Assembly (NCBI GenBank): GCA_003667865.1
Contig: CP033051.1
Span: 4,471,001-4,535,000, forward strand
Source: Rossellomorea marisflavi
GTDB taxonomy: Bacteria; Bacillota; Bacilli; Bacillales; Bacillaceae_B
Length of the DNA: 64,000 bases
Direction of reading: 5' to 3'
Shown piece by piece: positions 46,885-56,566 of the stretch; positions within the stretch are counted from its first letter, which is position 1, and each line of letters starts with the position of its first letter. A program made the position numbers and the translations under genes. The notes under the pieces were generated by a model. It was not told the DNA's origin, ran no database searches, and saw nothing but the letters and a program-made list of their open reading frames with translations.

Positions 46885-47180
46885 TACTGAGTCCGTTGCT
46901 TTGCGCTGCAGGTGCTTGCTTTCCGCGGGGCGGGAGTGAGCCTCTTCACCGAAAAGCAGAGGTGAGCGCTTAGGGACGTACGGATTGGAGCGAACCGCAC
47001 TAGATAAAGGAAACACGACGAACGTAGTGAGTCGATGTTGACTTATCGAAGGAGGATTCGTGAAATTCGATAGTCCCTGCGAGCCGGAGCTAGACATTCG
47101 CTACGCTCATGCGGGGTCTCACCATTCCCGCTAAGTCCCGCAGGAGTCAAGCACCTTTCGCTCCAAGCACTCTGTACGTG
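46885..47180. repeat. family A palindromic repeat, copy 6, carrying an insertion
   Basis: Left arm ggtgcttgctttccgcgggg and right arm cccgcaggagtcaagcacct are nearly identical to copy 3. The internal loop is interrupted by about 150 bp (see next entry). It lies between ysmA and sdhB. Confidence 0.85.
46946..47095. repeat. GC-rich element nested in family A copy 6
   Basis: Absent from the other family A copies. It starts near gcagaggtgagcgcttag and ends near gagccggagctagac. Inside are short inverted pairs (ttatcgaa / ttcgatag, tagggac / gtccct). No protein frame with a ribosome site is seen. It may be a second repeat type or a structured RNA. Confidence 0.6.
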
Positions 47181-47304
47181 TTCAAAGTTACATCTATTAC
47201 GTACTTAAATAAGTTACCGCAGACACATTTTATATTGTTCTAAGTACATGTGTTCATTAATCTCTCATGCTTACTTCTGTACAAAATCACTAAAGCGAAT
47301 TGTT

Positions 47305-47340
47305 TGAAAAAAGCACTTGCCATGTGAATGACAAGTGCTT
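47305..47340 (-). terminator. sdhCAB terminator
   Basis: Perfect 9-bp stem AAGCACTTG / CAAGTGCTT followed by T6 on the minus strand, 6 nt past the sdhB stop. Confidence 0.9.
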
Positions 47341-47346
47341 TGACAA

Positions 47347-48114
47347 TTAGTCTACCATATGGTCGCTTCCGAAGAAGTTTTTGAACATTTGGAATGTTGT
47401 TTCGCGGTTTAGTGCCGCGATTGATGTTGTTAATGGGATTCCTTTTGGACATGATTGAACGCAGTTTTGTGAGTTTCCACAGTTTGCAAGTCCTCCGTCT
47501 CCCATGATTGCTTCTAGACGTTCGTCTTTGTTCATTGCTCCTGTTGGATGAGCATTGAATAAACGAACTTGTGATAATGGAGCTGGTCCAATGAAATCTG
47601 ATTTGCTGTTTACATTTGGACATGCTTCAAGACAAACACCACAAGTCATACATTTTGATAACTCATATGCCCATTGACGCTTTTTCTCTGGCATACGTGG
47701 ACCTGGTCCTAAGTCATATGTTCCATCGATTGGAATCCAAGCTTTAACCTTTTTCAAGGAATCGAACATACGGCTACGGTCTACTTGAAGGTCACGTACA
47801 ACAGGGAATGTACGCATTGGCTCTAAGCGAATTGGTTGTTCTAATTTATCAACTAGTGCTGTACACGATTGACGTGGTTTCCCGTTGATGACCATTGAAC
47901 ATGCACCACATACTTCTTCAAGACAGTTCATATCCCAGTTGATTGGAGTTGTTTCTTCTCCTTTTACGTTTACAGGGTTACGTCGAATTTCCATAAGTGC
48001 AGAGATCACATTCATATTAGGACGATAGTCTAATACAAATTCCTCTGAGTAAGGAGAAGTCTCAGGGCTGTCTTGACGAGTAATGATAAAACGGACTGTT
48101 TTCTTTTCACTCAT
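47347..48114 (-). CDS. sdhB: succinate dehydrogenase iron-sulfur subunit
   Basis: 255 residues. It carries electrons from FAD to menaquinone. [2Fe-2S] cysteines are in CLEEVCGACSM..SC (about 65-85). [4Fe-4S] and [3Fe-4S] cysteines are in CMTCGVCLEACP (about 155) and CVQSCPKGIPL (about 215). Its ATG overlaps the sdhA stop by one base. Confidence 0.98.
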   Translation of the reverse strand: MSEKKTVRFIITRQDSPETSPYSEEFVLDYRPNMNVISALMEIRRNPVNVKGEETTPINWDMNCLEEVCGACSMVINGKPRQSCTALVDKLEQPIRLEPMRTFPVVRDLQVDRSRMFDSLKKVKAWIPIDGTYDLGPGPRMPEKKRQWAYELSKCMTCGVCLEACPNVNSKSDFIGPAPLSQVRLFNAHPTGAMNKDERLEAIMGDGGLANCGNSQNCVQSCPKGIPLTTSIAALNRETTFQMFKNFFGSDHMVD

Positions 48115-49877
48115 TACTCTTTACCCCCTTTTTTCTTAGTATAATCACGCTTACGTGGCTCGATTAAACCAGTATCTACTTCTTCGTAATGGAATTCTGG
48201 AGAGTTCGTTTCAGCATTGTATTTGGCCATTGTTGTTTTTAAGAACTCTTCATCATTACGGTCAGGGAATTCTGGCTTGTAATGTGCTCCACGGCTTTCA
48301 TTACGGTTAAGTGCACCAATAGTGATAACACGAGCAAGCTGTAGCATGTTTTGAAGCTGACGAGTAAATGTCGCTCCTTGGTTGCTCCATTTTGCCGTAT
48401 CGTTAATATTAATATTTTTATAACGATCCATAAGCTCAAGAATCTTATCATCCGTAGCTTTTAGCTTGTCGTTATGACGTACAACAGTAACGTTATCTGT
48501 CATCCACTCACCAAGCTCTTTATGAAGTACGTAAGCATTCTCAGTACCGCTCATAGACATGATATTATTCCATTTATCTTCTTCTTGTTTTACATAACGA
48601 TCAAATAATGATGAAGATAAAGAATCAACGCTCTTCTCTAGACCAGCAATATATTTCACTGCATTTGGTCCCGCTACCATACCACCATAGATGGCAGATA
48701 GTAATGAGTTTGCTCCTAAACGGTTTGCACCATGTTGAGAGTAATCACACTCACCAGCAGCAAATAGACCAGGAATATTCGTCATTTGGTCATAATCAAC
48801 CCATAGTCCACCCATAGAATAGTGAACTGCAGGGAAAATCTTCATTGGTACTTTACGTGGGTCATCACCCATGAACTTTTCATAAATTTCAATGATTCCA
48901 CCAAGCTTGATATCAAGCTCTTTAGGATCTTTATGTGAAAGGTCAAGGTATACCATGTTTTCACCGTTAATTCCAAGCTTTTGATTTACACACACGTCAA
49001 AGATTTCACGTGTTGCGATATCACGTGGAACAAGGTTACCGTAAGCAGGGTATTTTTCTTCTAAGAAGTACCATGGCTTACCATCTTTATATGTCCATAC
49101 ACGTCCACCTTCACCACGTGCAGACTCACTCATTAGACGTAATTTATCGTCTCCTGGAATCGCAGTAGGGTGGATTTGAATGAACTCACCATTCGAATAA
49201 AATGCACCTTGTTGGTACACAATAGACGCTGCAGAACCTGTGTTAATAACAGAGTTTGTAGACTTACCGAAGATAATACCAGGACCACCAGTAGCCATGA
49301 TAACAGCATCTGCTGGGAATGATTTAATCTCCATTGTTTTAAGATCTTGACATACTACTCCACGAGCAATTCCTTCATCATCTACGATAACTCCAAGGAA
49401 TTCCCAGCCCTCATACTTCGTAACAAGACCTGCTACTTCATGACGGCGAACTTGCTCATCTAGAGCATATAGTAATTGCTGACCTGTTGTAGCACCAGCA
49501 AATGCAGTACGGTGATGCTGTGTTCCACCAAAACGACGGAAGTCTAATAAACCTTCTGGAGTACGGTTAAACATAACTCCCATACGGTCTAATAAGTGGA
49601 TAATTCCAGGTGCAGCTTCAGTCATAGCTTTAACAGGTGGTTGGTTTGCTAAGAAATCCCCACCATAAACTGTATCATCAAAGTGTTCCCAAGGAGAATC
49701 CCCTTCTCCTTTTGTATTAACAGCACCGTTAATACCACCTTGAGCACATACAGAGTGAGAACGTTTAACGGGTACTAAAGAAAATAGATCAACAGGTGTT
49801 CCTTTTTCTGCTGCTTTTATTGTCGCCATTAAGCCGGCTAATCCGCCACCGACTACAATGATTTTACCTTTACTCAT
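48114..49877 (-). CDS. sdhA: succinate dehydrogenase flavoprotein subunit
   Basis: 587 residues. It oxidises succinate to fumarate. FAD dinucleotide motif VVGGGLAGLMATIKAAE (5-21). The covalent-flavin region SVCAQGGINGAVNTKGEGDSP is in parts (SVCAQGGINGA). Substrate-binding and proton-shuttle residues lie in HPTAIPGDDKLRLMSESARGEGG (HPTAIPG, SESARGEGG; about 240-262). It lies 67 nt after sdhC. Confidence 0.98.
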   Translation of the reverse strand: MSKGKIIVVGGGLAGLMATIKAAEKGTPVDLFSLVPVKRSHSVCAQGGINGAVNTKGEGDSPWEHFDDTVYGGDFLANQPPVKAMTEAAPGIIHLLDRMGVMFNRTPEGLLDFRRFGGTQHHRTAFAGATTGQQLLYALDEQVRRHEVAGLVTKYEGWEFLGVIVDDEGIARGVVCQDLKTMEIKSFPADAVIMATGGPGIIFGKSTNSVINTGSAASIVYQQGAFYSNGEFIQIHPTAIPGDDKLRLMSESARGEGGRVWTYKDGKPWYFLEEKYPAYGNLVPRDIATREIFDVCVNQKLGINGENMVYLDLSHKDPKELDIKLGGIIEIYEKFMGDDPRKVPMKIFPAVHYSMGGLWVDYDQMTNIPGLFAAGECDYSQHGANRLGANSLLSAIYGGMVAGPNAVKYIAGLEKSVDSLSSSLFDRYVKQEEDKWNNIMSMSGTENAYVLHKELGEWMTDNVTVVRHNDKLKATDDKILELMDRYKNININDTAKWSNQGATFTRQLQNMLQLARVITIGALNRNESRGAHYKPEFPDRNDEEFLKTTMAKYNAETNSPEFHYEEVDTGLIEPRKRDYTKKKGGKE

Positions 49878-49944
49878 CGAGACTCACTCCTTTATTAACG
49901 AGTAACAAAATTACTATTATTCTCATAACTATATAAACTAAGGA

Positions 49945-50553
49945 TTATACAAAAGCGAAGATCGAACGTAAGCCTACGACTGATAATGCTACGAAAATAC
50001 CAATTGTTACATAAGTAGCGATTAACTGAGAACGTGGCGTTACTGTGATACCCCAGCTTACTAGGAAAGACCATAATCCATTAGCAAAATGAAAGATCGT
50101 AGAAATAACCCCTACAATATAAAATACTAACATAAATGGTGAAGCTAAGATATTCTCCATCATCTGGAAGTTTACCTCAGTACCGAATGCTGCCGCTACC
50201 CTTGTCTCCCATACATGCCATGTAATGAAGATTAGCGTAATAACCCCAGAAATACGTTGCAACAAGAACATCCAGTTACGGAAATAACCGTAGTTGCTTG
50301 TGTTGTTTTTCGCAGTAAATGCAATGTATAATCCATATACTGCATGGAACAATAATGGTAAGAAAATAACAAAAGTTTCAAGAAGATAGCGGAATGGTAA
50401 GCTTTCCATAAAGTGAGCAGCCTTGTTAAAGGATTCCTCCCCACCTGTTGCAAAATGGTTGACTACTAAGTGTTGGATTAGGAATAATCCTACTGGAATG
50501 ACACCTAGTAATGAATGAAGCCTACGATAATTAAATTCACGATTTCCAGCCAT
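49945..50553 (-). CDS. sdhC: succinate dehydrogenase cytochrome b558 subunit
   Basis: 202 residues with five TM helices. A di-heme membrane anchor that reduces menaquinone. The heme-ligand histidines are expected in HSLLG (13), HLVVNHF (about 28), HAVYG (about 70), HVWE (about 113) and FHFANG (about 155). First gene of sdhCAB, with a strong sigma-A promoter about 105 nt upstream. Confidence 0.96.
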   Translation of the reverse strand: MAGNREFNYRRLHSLLGVIPVGLFLIQHLVVNHFATGGEESFNKAAHFMESLPFRYLLETFVIFLPLLFHAVYGLYIAFTAKNNTSNYGYFRNWMFLLQRISGVITLIFITWHVWETRVAAAFGTEVNFQMMENILASPFMLVFYIVGVISTIFHFANGLWSFLVSWGITVTPRSQLIATYVTIGIFVALSVVGLRSIFAFV

Positions 50554-50902
50554 GATTTACCCCCCTTAATATTGAAACGCGCTACGCTTTCTTTTGCCCT
50601 AAAAAAATTAGAAAGATTGCATTGTTTCGTAATATATTAGTTATGTGACATTTATCATTTTACTCTCATGTATTACAAGCGTCAAGAAAACGTATTCATT
50701 AAAATTTCAATCGTAAAAAAATTTTTTTCTTCAAAAAATCAATATCCATGCTAGTTTTTCACTAATTCCAGAAGAATATAAGAAAGTACTGCCAGTAATA
50801 TTATTATATCGCCAAAATATCCCATAATTTTTTCACATATCTATAGGAATGAATTTCCGTCCATTAACGTATATAATAGTTTTATAGAAAGAGGGGATTA
50901 AT
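50554..50902. other. divergent sdhC / yslB control region
   Basis: AT-rich with no gene. It holds the sdhC promoter and, on the plus strand, a TATAAT at 50872-50877 that may be the yslB -10 (no good -35). The sdhC leader of about 95 nt is long enough for post-transcriptional control. Confidence 0.5.
50657..50685 (-). promoter_or_regulatory. sigma-A promoter of sdhCAB
   Basis: -35 TTGACG (50680-50685), exactly 17 bp, -10 TAAAAT (50657-50662) on the minus strand. Confidence 0.8.
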
Positions 50903-51337
50903 TTGGGTTTCAATAATGAAATAAAAGAACTAGAACAAGTCCCATTATTCGGACATGAACTTTTACGAGATATTCTGTTACCAGAAATTCTGGGTAAGCA
51001 TACAAATGAAATTCTCTACTGGGGCGGTAAAACGATTGCTCGAAAATTCCCACTAGTCAGCATTGATGAGATTCGTTCGTTCTTTGCTGAAGCCGGTTGG
51101 GGTGAGCTTTATCTACTTGCCGAGAAAAAACATGAACTTCACTTTGAATTAAAAGGTAACCTTGTTGAAAGAAGACTAAACCTAAAGCATGATACAAATT
51201 TTAAGATTGAAGCAGGCTTTTTAGCTGAACAATTACAGCTCCAAAAAAATGTTCTTGCTGAAGCTGTTGAAGACATACAAAAAAGAGCAAAAACGGTTCA
51301 CTTTACTGTTCGTTGGGATGAACATGTTGATTCATAA
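50903..51337 (+). CDS. yslB: YslB, DUF2507 family protein
   Basis: 144 residues, soluble. It matches the conserved Firmicute family represented by YslB (VPLFGHELLRDILLPEILGK, ILYWGGKTIARKFPL). The biochemical function is unknown; the fold is related to V4R/heme-NO-binding-like small domains in some predictions, which I treat as unproven. TTG start with GAGGGG 6 nt upstream. Divergent from sdhC and convergent with lysC, the same placement as in B. subtilis. Confidence 0.88.
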   Translation: MGFNNEIKELEQVPLFGHELLRDILLPEILGKHTNEILYWGGKTIARKFPLVSIDEIRSFFAEAGWGELYLLAEKKHELHFELKGNLVERRLNLKHDTNFKIEAGFLAEQLQLQKNVLAEAVEDIQKRAKTVHFTVRWDEHVDS

Positions 51338-51350
51338 AGAACAGAAAGAA

Positions 51351-51391
51351 AAGGGTCTGACCACACAATTGTAGTGTGGATTCGGACCCTT
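51351..51391. terminator. bidirectional terminator yslB/lysC
   Basis: Stem AAGGGTCtGAcCACAC / GTGTGGaTTCGGACCCTT with a short central loop. T-rich on the plus side and A-rich (T-rich on minus) at 51341-51350. Confidence 0.85.
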
Positions 51392-51400
51392 CTTTATATT

Positions 51401-51904
51401 TTACACTAGTGACTCTTTTACCTCATTTTGATCTAAATGAAATGCAGTATGAAGAACCTCTGCTGCTTTCACCATATTTTCTCTGTCCACTACAGTTGAA
51501 ACTTTAATTTCTGATGTACTAACCATTTTGACTACAATATCATTGTCCGCAAGTACTTGGAACATTTCAGCTGCAACACCTGGATTTGAAATCATACCAG
51601 AACCTACAATTGACACTTTCGCTAAATTGCTTTCTTGCTCAATATGAGTAAAGTTCAAATCATCCTTGTACGTTTCAAGCACACGAGTCGTTTCTTCTAA
51701 ATCATTGTGTTTAATCGAGAAAGATAGGTTTGTACAGTTCTCATCTGTCTGGCTCTGGATAATGATATCAACATTAATTTGATTTTTTGCTAAAGTAGAG
51801 AAGATAGCAGAAAGCCCTGTTAATGCATTCTTTAATCCAAAGACCGTAACTCTGGTAATGTTATCTTCAAAAGCGATCCCTCTTACTACTAAACTTTGCT
51901 CCAT
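51401..51904 (-). CDS. lysC: aspartokinase II beta subunit (internal start within lysC)
   Basis: B. subtilis aspartokinase II is an alpha2beta2 enzyme whose beta chain starts inside the same frame. Here residue 246 is Met (TMIEEEASMEQSLVV), and its codon is preceded by GAGGAGG with an 8-nt gap, a better ribosome site than that of the full-length start. The product would be 167 residues: the two ACT domains alone. Confidence 0.75.
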   Translation of the reverse strand: MEQSLVVRGIAFEDNITRVTVFGLKNALTGLSAIFSTLAKNQINVDIIIQSQTDENCTNLSFSIKHNDLEETTRVLETYKDDLNFTHIEQESNLAKVSIVGSGMISNPGVAAEMFQVLADNDIVVKMVSTSEIKVSTVVDRENMVKAAEVLHTAFHLDQNEVKESLV

Positions 51905-52639
51905 TGATGCTTCCTCCTCAATCATCGTACCATCTATTCTTTCCATACTTGAACGAACAACAAGTGGAATACTGTAATTTTTTGCAAACTCAACTGCACG
52001 TGGATGCAAAACACCGGCCCCTAGATTTGCAAGTTCTAGCATTTCATCATAAGAGATCGATGAAAGCTTTCTTGCAGATGAAATGTATCTAGGGTCTGTT
52101 GTATACACACCATCTACATCTGTATAGATGTCACAACGCTCGGCTTGCAATGCAACAGCTAATGCAACAGCGGTCGTATCAGAGCCACCTCGTCCCAAAG
52201 TCGTAATTTCATGTTCCTTTGTCCAACCTTGGAAACCTGCTGCAACAATGATTCTTCCTTTTTTCAATTCACCTTGAATTCTAGATGGATCAATATTCGT
52301 AATTCGAGCATTACTATGTACTGGCTCTGTTTCAATACCTAACTGCCAGCCTGTTAAAGAAATCGCATCATAGCCTTTTTCCTGTAATGCCATTGTTAAT
52401 AGAGAAATCGTTACCTGCTCACCAGTCGTTAATAGCATATCCATTTCTCTTTTACTTGGGCGAGAGGTGATATCATTTGCAAGCTTCACTAATGAGTCTG
52501 TTGTTTTTCCCATTGCAGAAACAACTACGACAACATCATTGCCTTGTTCTTTTTCCTCAATCACTAAGTTTGCTACATTTAAAATTCTTTCTACCGATCC
52601 AACCGAGGTACCGCCAAATTTCTGTACAATTACACCCAC
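51401..52639 (-). CDS. lysC: aspartokinase II (lysine-sensitive)
   Basis: 412 residues. It phosphorylates aspartate, the first step towards lysine, threonine and methionine. N-terminal kinase domain with VQKFGGTSVGS (5-15), TTGEQVTISLL and GRGGSDTTAVALA (about 150), and two C-terminal ACT domains (about 265-330 and 340-400; VSIVGSGMISNPGVAAEMF). GTG start with GAGGGAG 5 nt upstream. Preceded by a lysine riboswitch. An internal start for a beta subunit is present (separate entry). Confidence 0.97.
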   Translation of the reverse strand: MGVIVQKFGGTSVGSVERILNVANLVIEEKEQGNDVVVVVSAMGKTTDSLVKLANDITSRPSKREMDMLLTTGEQVTISLLTMALQEKGYDAISLTGWQLGIETEPVHSNARITNIDPSRIQGELKKGRIIVAAGFQGWTKEHEITTLGRGGSDTTAVALAVALQAERCDIYTDVDGVYTTDPRYISSARKLSSISYDEMLELANLGAGVLHPRAVEFAKNYSIPLVVRSSMERIDGTMIEEEASMEQSLVVRGIAFEDNITRVTVFGLKNALTGLSAIFSTLAKNQINVDIIIQSQTDENCTNLSFSIKHNDLEETTRVLETYKDDLNFTHIEQESNLAKVSIVGSGMISNPGVAAEMFQVLADNDIVVKMVSTSEIKVSTVVDRENMVKAAEVLHTAFHLDQNEVKESLV

Positions 52640-52689
52640 ATTTTCTCCCTCTTTCTCTTGTTTTCTTAAGGATTAGTGGAGAGTCTACA

Positions 52690-52935
52690 ACAAAAAAGGC
52701 AATGAGAAGAATATCCCATTGCCTGTGAAAACGTAATAAAGTATATACGTGCGCTCACATGTGAGATAGCTCTCCAAGATGTTTCTCATCTTGACAATTC
52801 TACATTTCTTAAACGTAGAACCAGCAGAATCAGCTATGAGACTGATTATACTTCGGCGACCCTCCCCTTTCACTGCATGTCCTTGGAGCTCATCCCCCTC
52901 TTTGCACCTACTTTTGAAGTTCGCACCTCTATCAT
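52690..52935 (-). promoter_or_regulatory. lysine riboswitch (L-box) upstream of lysC
   Basis: The minus strand carries the L-box core: AGAGGTGCGAACTTC (52916-52930), AAGGGGAGGGTCGCCGAAG near 52850-52868, and closing GAGCTATCTCACATG near 52760. A terminator (GGCAATGGGATATTCTTCTCATTGCC in parts: GGCAATG / CATTGCC, T6; 52691-52722) follows. Lysine should promote termination and shut off lysC. Confidence 0.93.
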
Positions 52936-52991
52936 CACTTCACAAATTCTAGCTGAATTTGTTTAAAAGTGATAATTATGAAATTTTCATC

Positions 52992-53020
52992 ATTATAGCA
53001 TATGAGATAGCATGCCACAA
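52992..53020 (-). promoter_or_regulatory. sigma-A promoter of lysC
   Basis: -35 TTGTGG (53015-53020), 17 bp, -10 TATAAT (52992-52997) with an upstream TG, on the minus strand, directly before the riboswitch. Confidence 0.78.
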
Positions 53021-53022
53021 TA

Positions 53023-54795
53023 TTATTCCTTTAAATTTTCAAATAATGTTTCTGCCACTTTTTGGGGAAGTCCTGCCTCAATGAATTCCTCAATAGTTGC
53101 TTCCTTCATTTTCTTTAGCGATCCAAAGTGTTTTAGTAGCTGTTTTTTTCGTTTCGGTCCAATTCCATCAATTTCATCAAGAGCAGATTGAAACGCAGTC
53201 TTTCCTCTCAGCTGACGATGGAAGGTAATCGCAAAACGGTGCACTTCATCTTGAATGCGTTGAAGCAAATAGAACTCTTGACTTCTTTTTCCTAATGGTA
53301 CAATTTCTAAAGGATCACCATACAGAAGTTCCGACGTTTGGTGCTTATCATCTTTTGCCAACCCAGCTACAGGAATCTCTAATGAAAGCTCATTTTCCAG
53401 CACATCTTTTGCCGCATGAATCTGGCCTTTTCCTCCATCAATAATAATTAAATCCGGTAAAGGCAGGTTTTCTTTTAATACTCTCGTGTAACGACGCCTT
53501 ACAACTTCTCGCATAGACTCATAATCATCTGGACCTTTTACCGTTTTAATTTTGTATTTACGGTATTCTTTTTTTGCTGGCTTACCATCAATAAAAACAA
53601 TCATTGCAGAAACCGGGTCAGTCCCCTGAATATTTGAGTTATCAAATGCCTCAATACGATGAGGTGTATAAATTCCAATTGCCTCTCCTAATCGGTCAAC
53701 TGCTTTGATTGTCCGTTCTTCATCACGTTCAATTAGAGCAAACTTCTCTTGCAGCGCAATCGTAGCATTTTTCTCTGCTAATTTAATTAGTTCTTTCTTC
53801 TGCCCTCGCCTTGGTTGTAGCACCTTGACATCAAGTAATTGCTGAGCAAGATCTCCATCTGCATTTTCAGGTAAAAACAATTCCTTTGGTTTGAAGTGGT
53901 TCGTTTTCGTGTAAAACTGACCAAGAAACGTCAAAAACTCTCCCTCTGGATCATCATAAATCGGAAATAATGAAACATCTCTTTCAATTAACTTTCCTTG
54001 ACGCACAAAAAATACTTGTACACACATCCAGCCTTTGTCGACAGAATAGGCAAACACATCTCGGTCCGTAAAATCCGTCATCGTCATTTTCTGCTTTTCC
54101 ATCGTAGCTTCGATGTGTAATATTTGGTCACGAAATTCCTTTGCACGTTCAAACTCAAGATTCTCTGAGGCCTTATTCATCTTCTCACTAAGTTCTTTTT
54201 TAATTTCTTTATAACCACCGTTGAGGAATCGTGTAATTTCATCTGTCATTTCCCGGTACGTTTGTTCCGAAACTTCTTTCACACAAGGTGCTAAGCATTG
54301 GCCCATATGATAATACAAGCAAACACGGTCAGGCAACGTCTGACATTTACGAAGAGGATAAATTCGATCCAGTAATTTCTTTGTTTCATTAGCAGCCCCA
54401 ACGTTTGGGTACGGTCCAAAATATTTTCCGTTCCCTTTTTGGACCTTCCTTGTTGTAATCAATCGTGGATGTCTTTCTGCCGTTAATTTTATAAAAGGAT
54501 AGCTTTTGTCATCCTTTAACATTACATTATATTTCGGATCATGCTTTTTAATTAGGTTGATTTCTAGTACAAGTGCTTCTAAATCTGAAGACGTCACGAT
54601 ATATTCAAAATCTTCTATTTCGCCAACCAACCGCTGTGTTTTTCCATCATGCGATCCAGTAAAATAAGAGCGCACTCTATTTTTTAGAACCTTCGCTTTA
54701 CCAACATAAATAATGGTTCCCTGACGATCCTTCATTAAGTAACAGCCAGGCTGATCGGGAAGTAAAGATAATTTATTTGAGATCAATTCATTCAT
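53023..54795 (-). CDS. uvrC: excinuclease ABC subunit C
   Basis: 590 residues. The dual nuclease of nucleotide excision repair. GIY-YIG domain for the 3' cut ([19 protein letters not shown], 18-36), UVR domain that binds UvrB (about 195-230, [30 protein letters not shown] in parts), RNase H-like domain for the 5' cut ([20 protein letters not shown] in part, about 385), and C-terminal tandem HhH ([20 protein letters not shown]). The end is immediately followed by the lysC promoter. Confidence 0.98.
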   Translation of the reverse strand: MNELISNKLSLLPDQPGCYLMKDRQGTIIYVGKAKVLKNRVRSYFTGSHDGKTQRLVGEIEDFEYIVTSSDLEALVLEINLIKKHDPKYNVMLKDDKSYPFIKLTAERHPRLITTRKVQKGNGKYFGPYPNVGAANETKKLLDRIYPLRKCQTLPDRVCLYYHMGQCLAPCVKEVSEQTYREMTDEITRFLNGGYKEIKKELSEKMNKASENLEFERAKEFRDQILHIEATMEKQKMTMTDFTDRDVFAYSVDKGWMCVQVFFVRQGKLIERDVSLFPIYDDPEGEFLTFLGQFYTKTNHFKPKELFLPENADGDLAQQLLDVKVLQPRRGQKKELIKLAEKNATIALQEKFALIERDEERTIKAVDRLGEAIGIYTPHRIEAFDNSNIQGTDPVSAMIVFIDGKPAKKEYRKYKIKTVKGPDDYESMREVVRRRYTRVLKENLPLPDLIIIDGGKGQIHAAKDVLENELSLEIPVAGLAKDDKHQTSELLYGDPLEIVPLGKRSQEFYLLQRIQDEVHRFAITFHRQLRGKTAFQSALDEIDGIGPKRKKQLLKHFGSLKKMKEATIEEFIEAGLPQKVAETLFENLKE

Positions 54796-54969
54796 CCTTA
54801 CTTCTCCTCCTCTATATTTGGGTACTGTCCTTATATAGCTTAAAAAAGAGTACCATTCTTTGAAGTAAAAAATCCACCTTAAAAATTTGTAAATATTTTA
54901 CGATTAATTCTACAACGGTATGGGATATTCCTTTATAGTAAGGCGAGGATATTCATAGGGGCATACTAT

Positions 54970-55000
54970 AAGAAAAGGCTGACCCAGTTGGATCAGCCTT
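54970..55000 (-). terminator. trxA terminator
   Basis: GGCTGAcCC / GGaTCAGCC with a 4-nt loop, then T4 on the minus strand. Confidence 0.8.
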
Positions 55001-55017
55001 GAGAATCGATTTATGAA

Positions 55018-55332
55018 TTAAGCATGTTTTTCTAAAAGTTCAGCTAATGCTTCTTTTGGTTGGAAGCCAATCACTTTATCAACTTCTTGACCGTCTTTTA
55101 GTACGATTAGAGTTGGGATACTCATAACACCATACTTGCTAGCTGTTTCTTGGTTATCGTCAACATTTACTTTAACGATTTTTACTTTGTCACCCATTTC
55201 ACCGTCTAGCTCTTCTAGAACTGGTGCGATCATCTTACAAGGTCCACACCAAGGTGCCCAAAAGTCAGCTAGTACTAAACCTGATTCTGTTTCTGTATTG
55301 AAATTTTGATCTGTTGCATTTGTAATTGCCAT
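55018..55332 (-). CDS. trxA: thioredoxin
   Basis: 104 residues, complete. Reductant for ribonucleotide reductase and other dithiols. Active site WCGPC (about 28-32) in ADFWAPWCGPCKM, cis-proline in MSIPTLIV (about 73). AGGAGG upstream of ATG. Monocistronic. Neighbours uvrC and the etf genes match B. subtilis. Confidence 0.98.
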   Translation of the reverse strand: MAITNATDQNFNTETESGLVLADFWAPWCGPCKMIAPVLEELDGEMGDKVKIVKVNVDDNQETASKYGVMSIPTLIVLKDGQEVDKVIGFQPKEALAELLEKHA

Positions 55333-55491
55333 TTATATTCGCCTCCTAATATATCAAGTATGGTCAGTATATCACCGTTTCATCAGCGATGCTAATATTT
55401 TGCTTCAAAGGTAATATACCCTAAATCGTTATAAATATGTGTTCCTTACTGGAATATTATAGGTGAAATTGTACTAGAACTGCAACTGTAT

Positions 55492-56466
55492 TTATAAGAT
55501 GTCTTGAAAGTGTTTAGCTAGATCGTATGTTCTTGCGCTGTAGTTGCCTTCGTGGGGGATATTTTCACGTCTTATTAAGTATCTTACTGTACTACTTGAC
55601 TCAAGTTGTAAGAATTTTTGTATCTCATCATTCTTCACTTCTTTTTGCATTAGTAGCATATAGTCCAACACGGCTTGTACATGTGCTTCTTGATTCTTTT
55701 GCTTACAGTGTATACAATACCAAGTGGTTCTTAAGCGAATCATCCCGAGATTTTTGCAATAGCTACAAAATACCCCTGGCTTGACCTCTTCATCATGTAT
55801 ACCAAAACGTAGTTTGTTTGGAAATAGTGTTTCATGACTCTTTAACAAAACCCTTTTAAGTTTATTCAGCTGTTTTTTGTCTAAGAATTCTTTCTCCATC
55901 ATATTTTCGAACTCAAGAAAGGTAAAAGGAAGTTGATGAAGGTGAATAACCTTTAAAGGTTCTCCATTTTTATTAGTAGTCTTAATAATTGTAGAGGGTT
56001 TGCTTATTACGATGTAATAAAAAATAGGAATTGGAGGTATTCTCTCTTTTTCGAGGAATGATTTTAATAAAAGACGATGCCTTTTCGCCTGGGATATTGG
56101 ATCTTGAAACCCTTCTTCTTTATTATCTAACACTCTAATTAGCTGGTGAAACTGATTATCAAAAATAACTGTCCCCGCCATATTCTTAACTTCTAAAATT
56201 AAAATAAAATGGTTACAAACAACTAATGCATCTATTTGAAAAAATTGTTCTCCTATTGGCAGCCTTAGACCGTAGTAAATTTGATACTTGTACTGATCTA
56301 AATTCCTAAGTTGCAACTCTAAAAGTTTCTCCCCCTTAAAACCAGCAGTTCGTTTGAGTAAATCATCCTTGATCATGTCAATTTTATCATGTTGCTTGTG
56401 AATTCTTCTTACTAATCCCTCATTCATACGTAATTGAAGAGGTTTTTGTAGCGATTTTATTATCAA
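55492..56466 (-). CDS. NERD-domain protein with C-terminal zinc ribbon
   Basis: 324 residues. Helical N-terminus, then a NERD (nuclease-related) domain at about 45-160: GEKLLELQL, IDALVVCNHFILILEVKNMAG (in part) carries the D..E-x-K core of a PD-(D/E)XK-like fold. The C-terminal third has a four-Cys zinc ribbon (CSYC..CIHC, about 238-262) and a helix-turn-helix-like tail. Function unknown; DNA or RNA processing is a guess from the family. TTG 56466 was chosen because AAGGAGG is 7 nt upstream. It is not in the B. subtilis version of this segment, so probably acquired. Its upstream side is the 21-bp iteron array. Confidence 0.8.
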   Translation of the reverse strand: MIIKSLQKPLQLRMNEGLVRRIHKQHDKIDMIKDDLLKRTAGFKGEKLLELQLRNLDQYKYQIYYGLRLPIGEQFFQIDALVVCNHFILILEVKNMAGTVIFDNQFHQLIRVLDNKEEGFQDPISQAKRHRLLLKSFLEKERIPPIPIFYYIVISKPSTIIKTTNKNGEPLKVIHLHQLPFTFLEFENMMEKEFLDKKQLNKLKRVLLKSHETLFPNKLRFGIHDEEVKPGVFCSYCKNLGMIRLRTTWYCIHCKQKNQEAHVQAVLDYMLLMQKEVKNDEIQKFLQLESSSTVRYLIRRENIPHEGNYSARTYDLAKHFQDIL

Positions 56467-56566
56467 AATATCACCTCCTTCTGATTTCACTCTAAAAGTT
56501 CAATATTTAATTCGAAAATCCTTCATTTTAATTGCTTATTTTCAATTAATTTAAGTAATTTGTATC

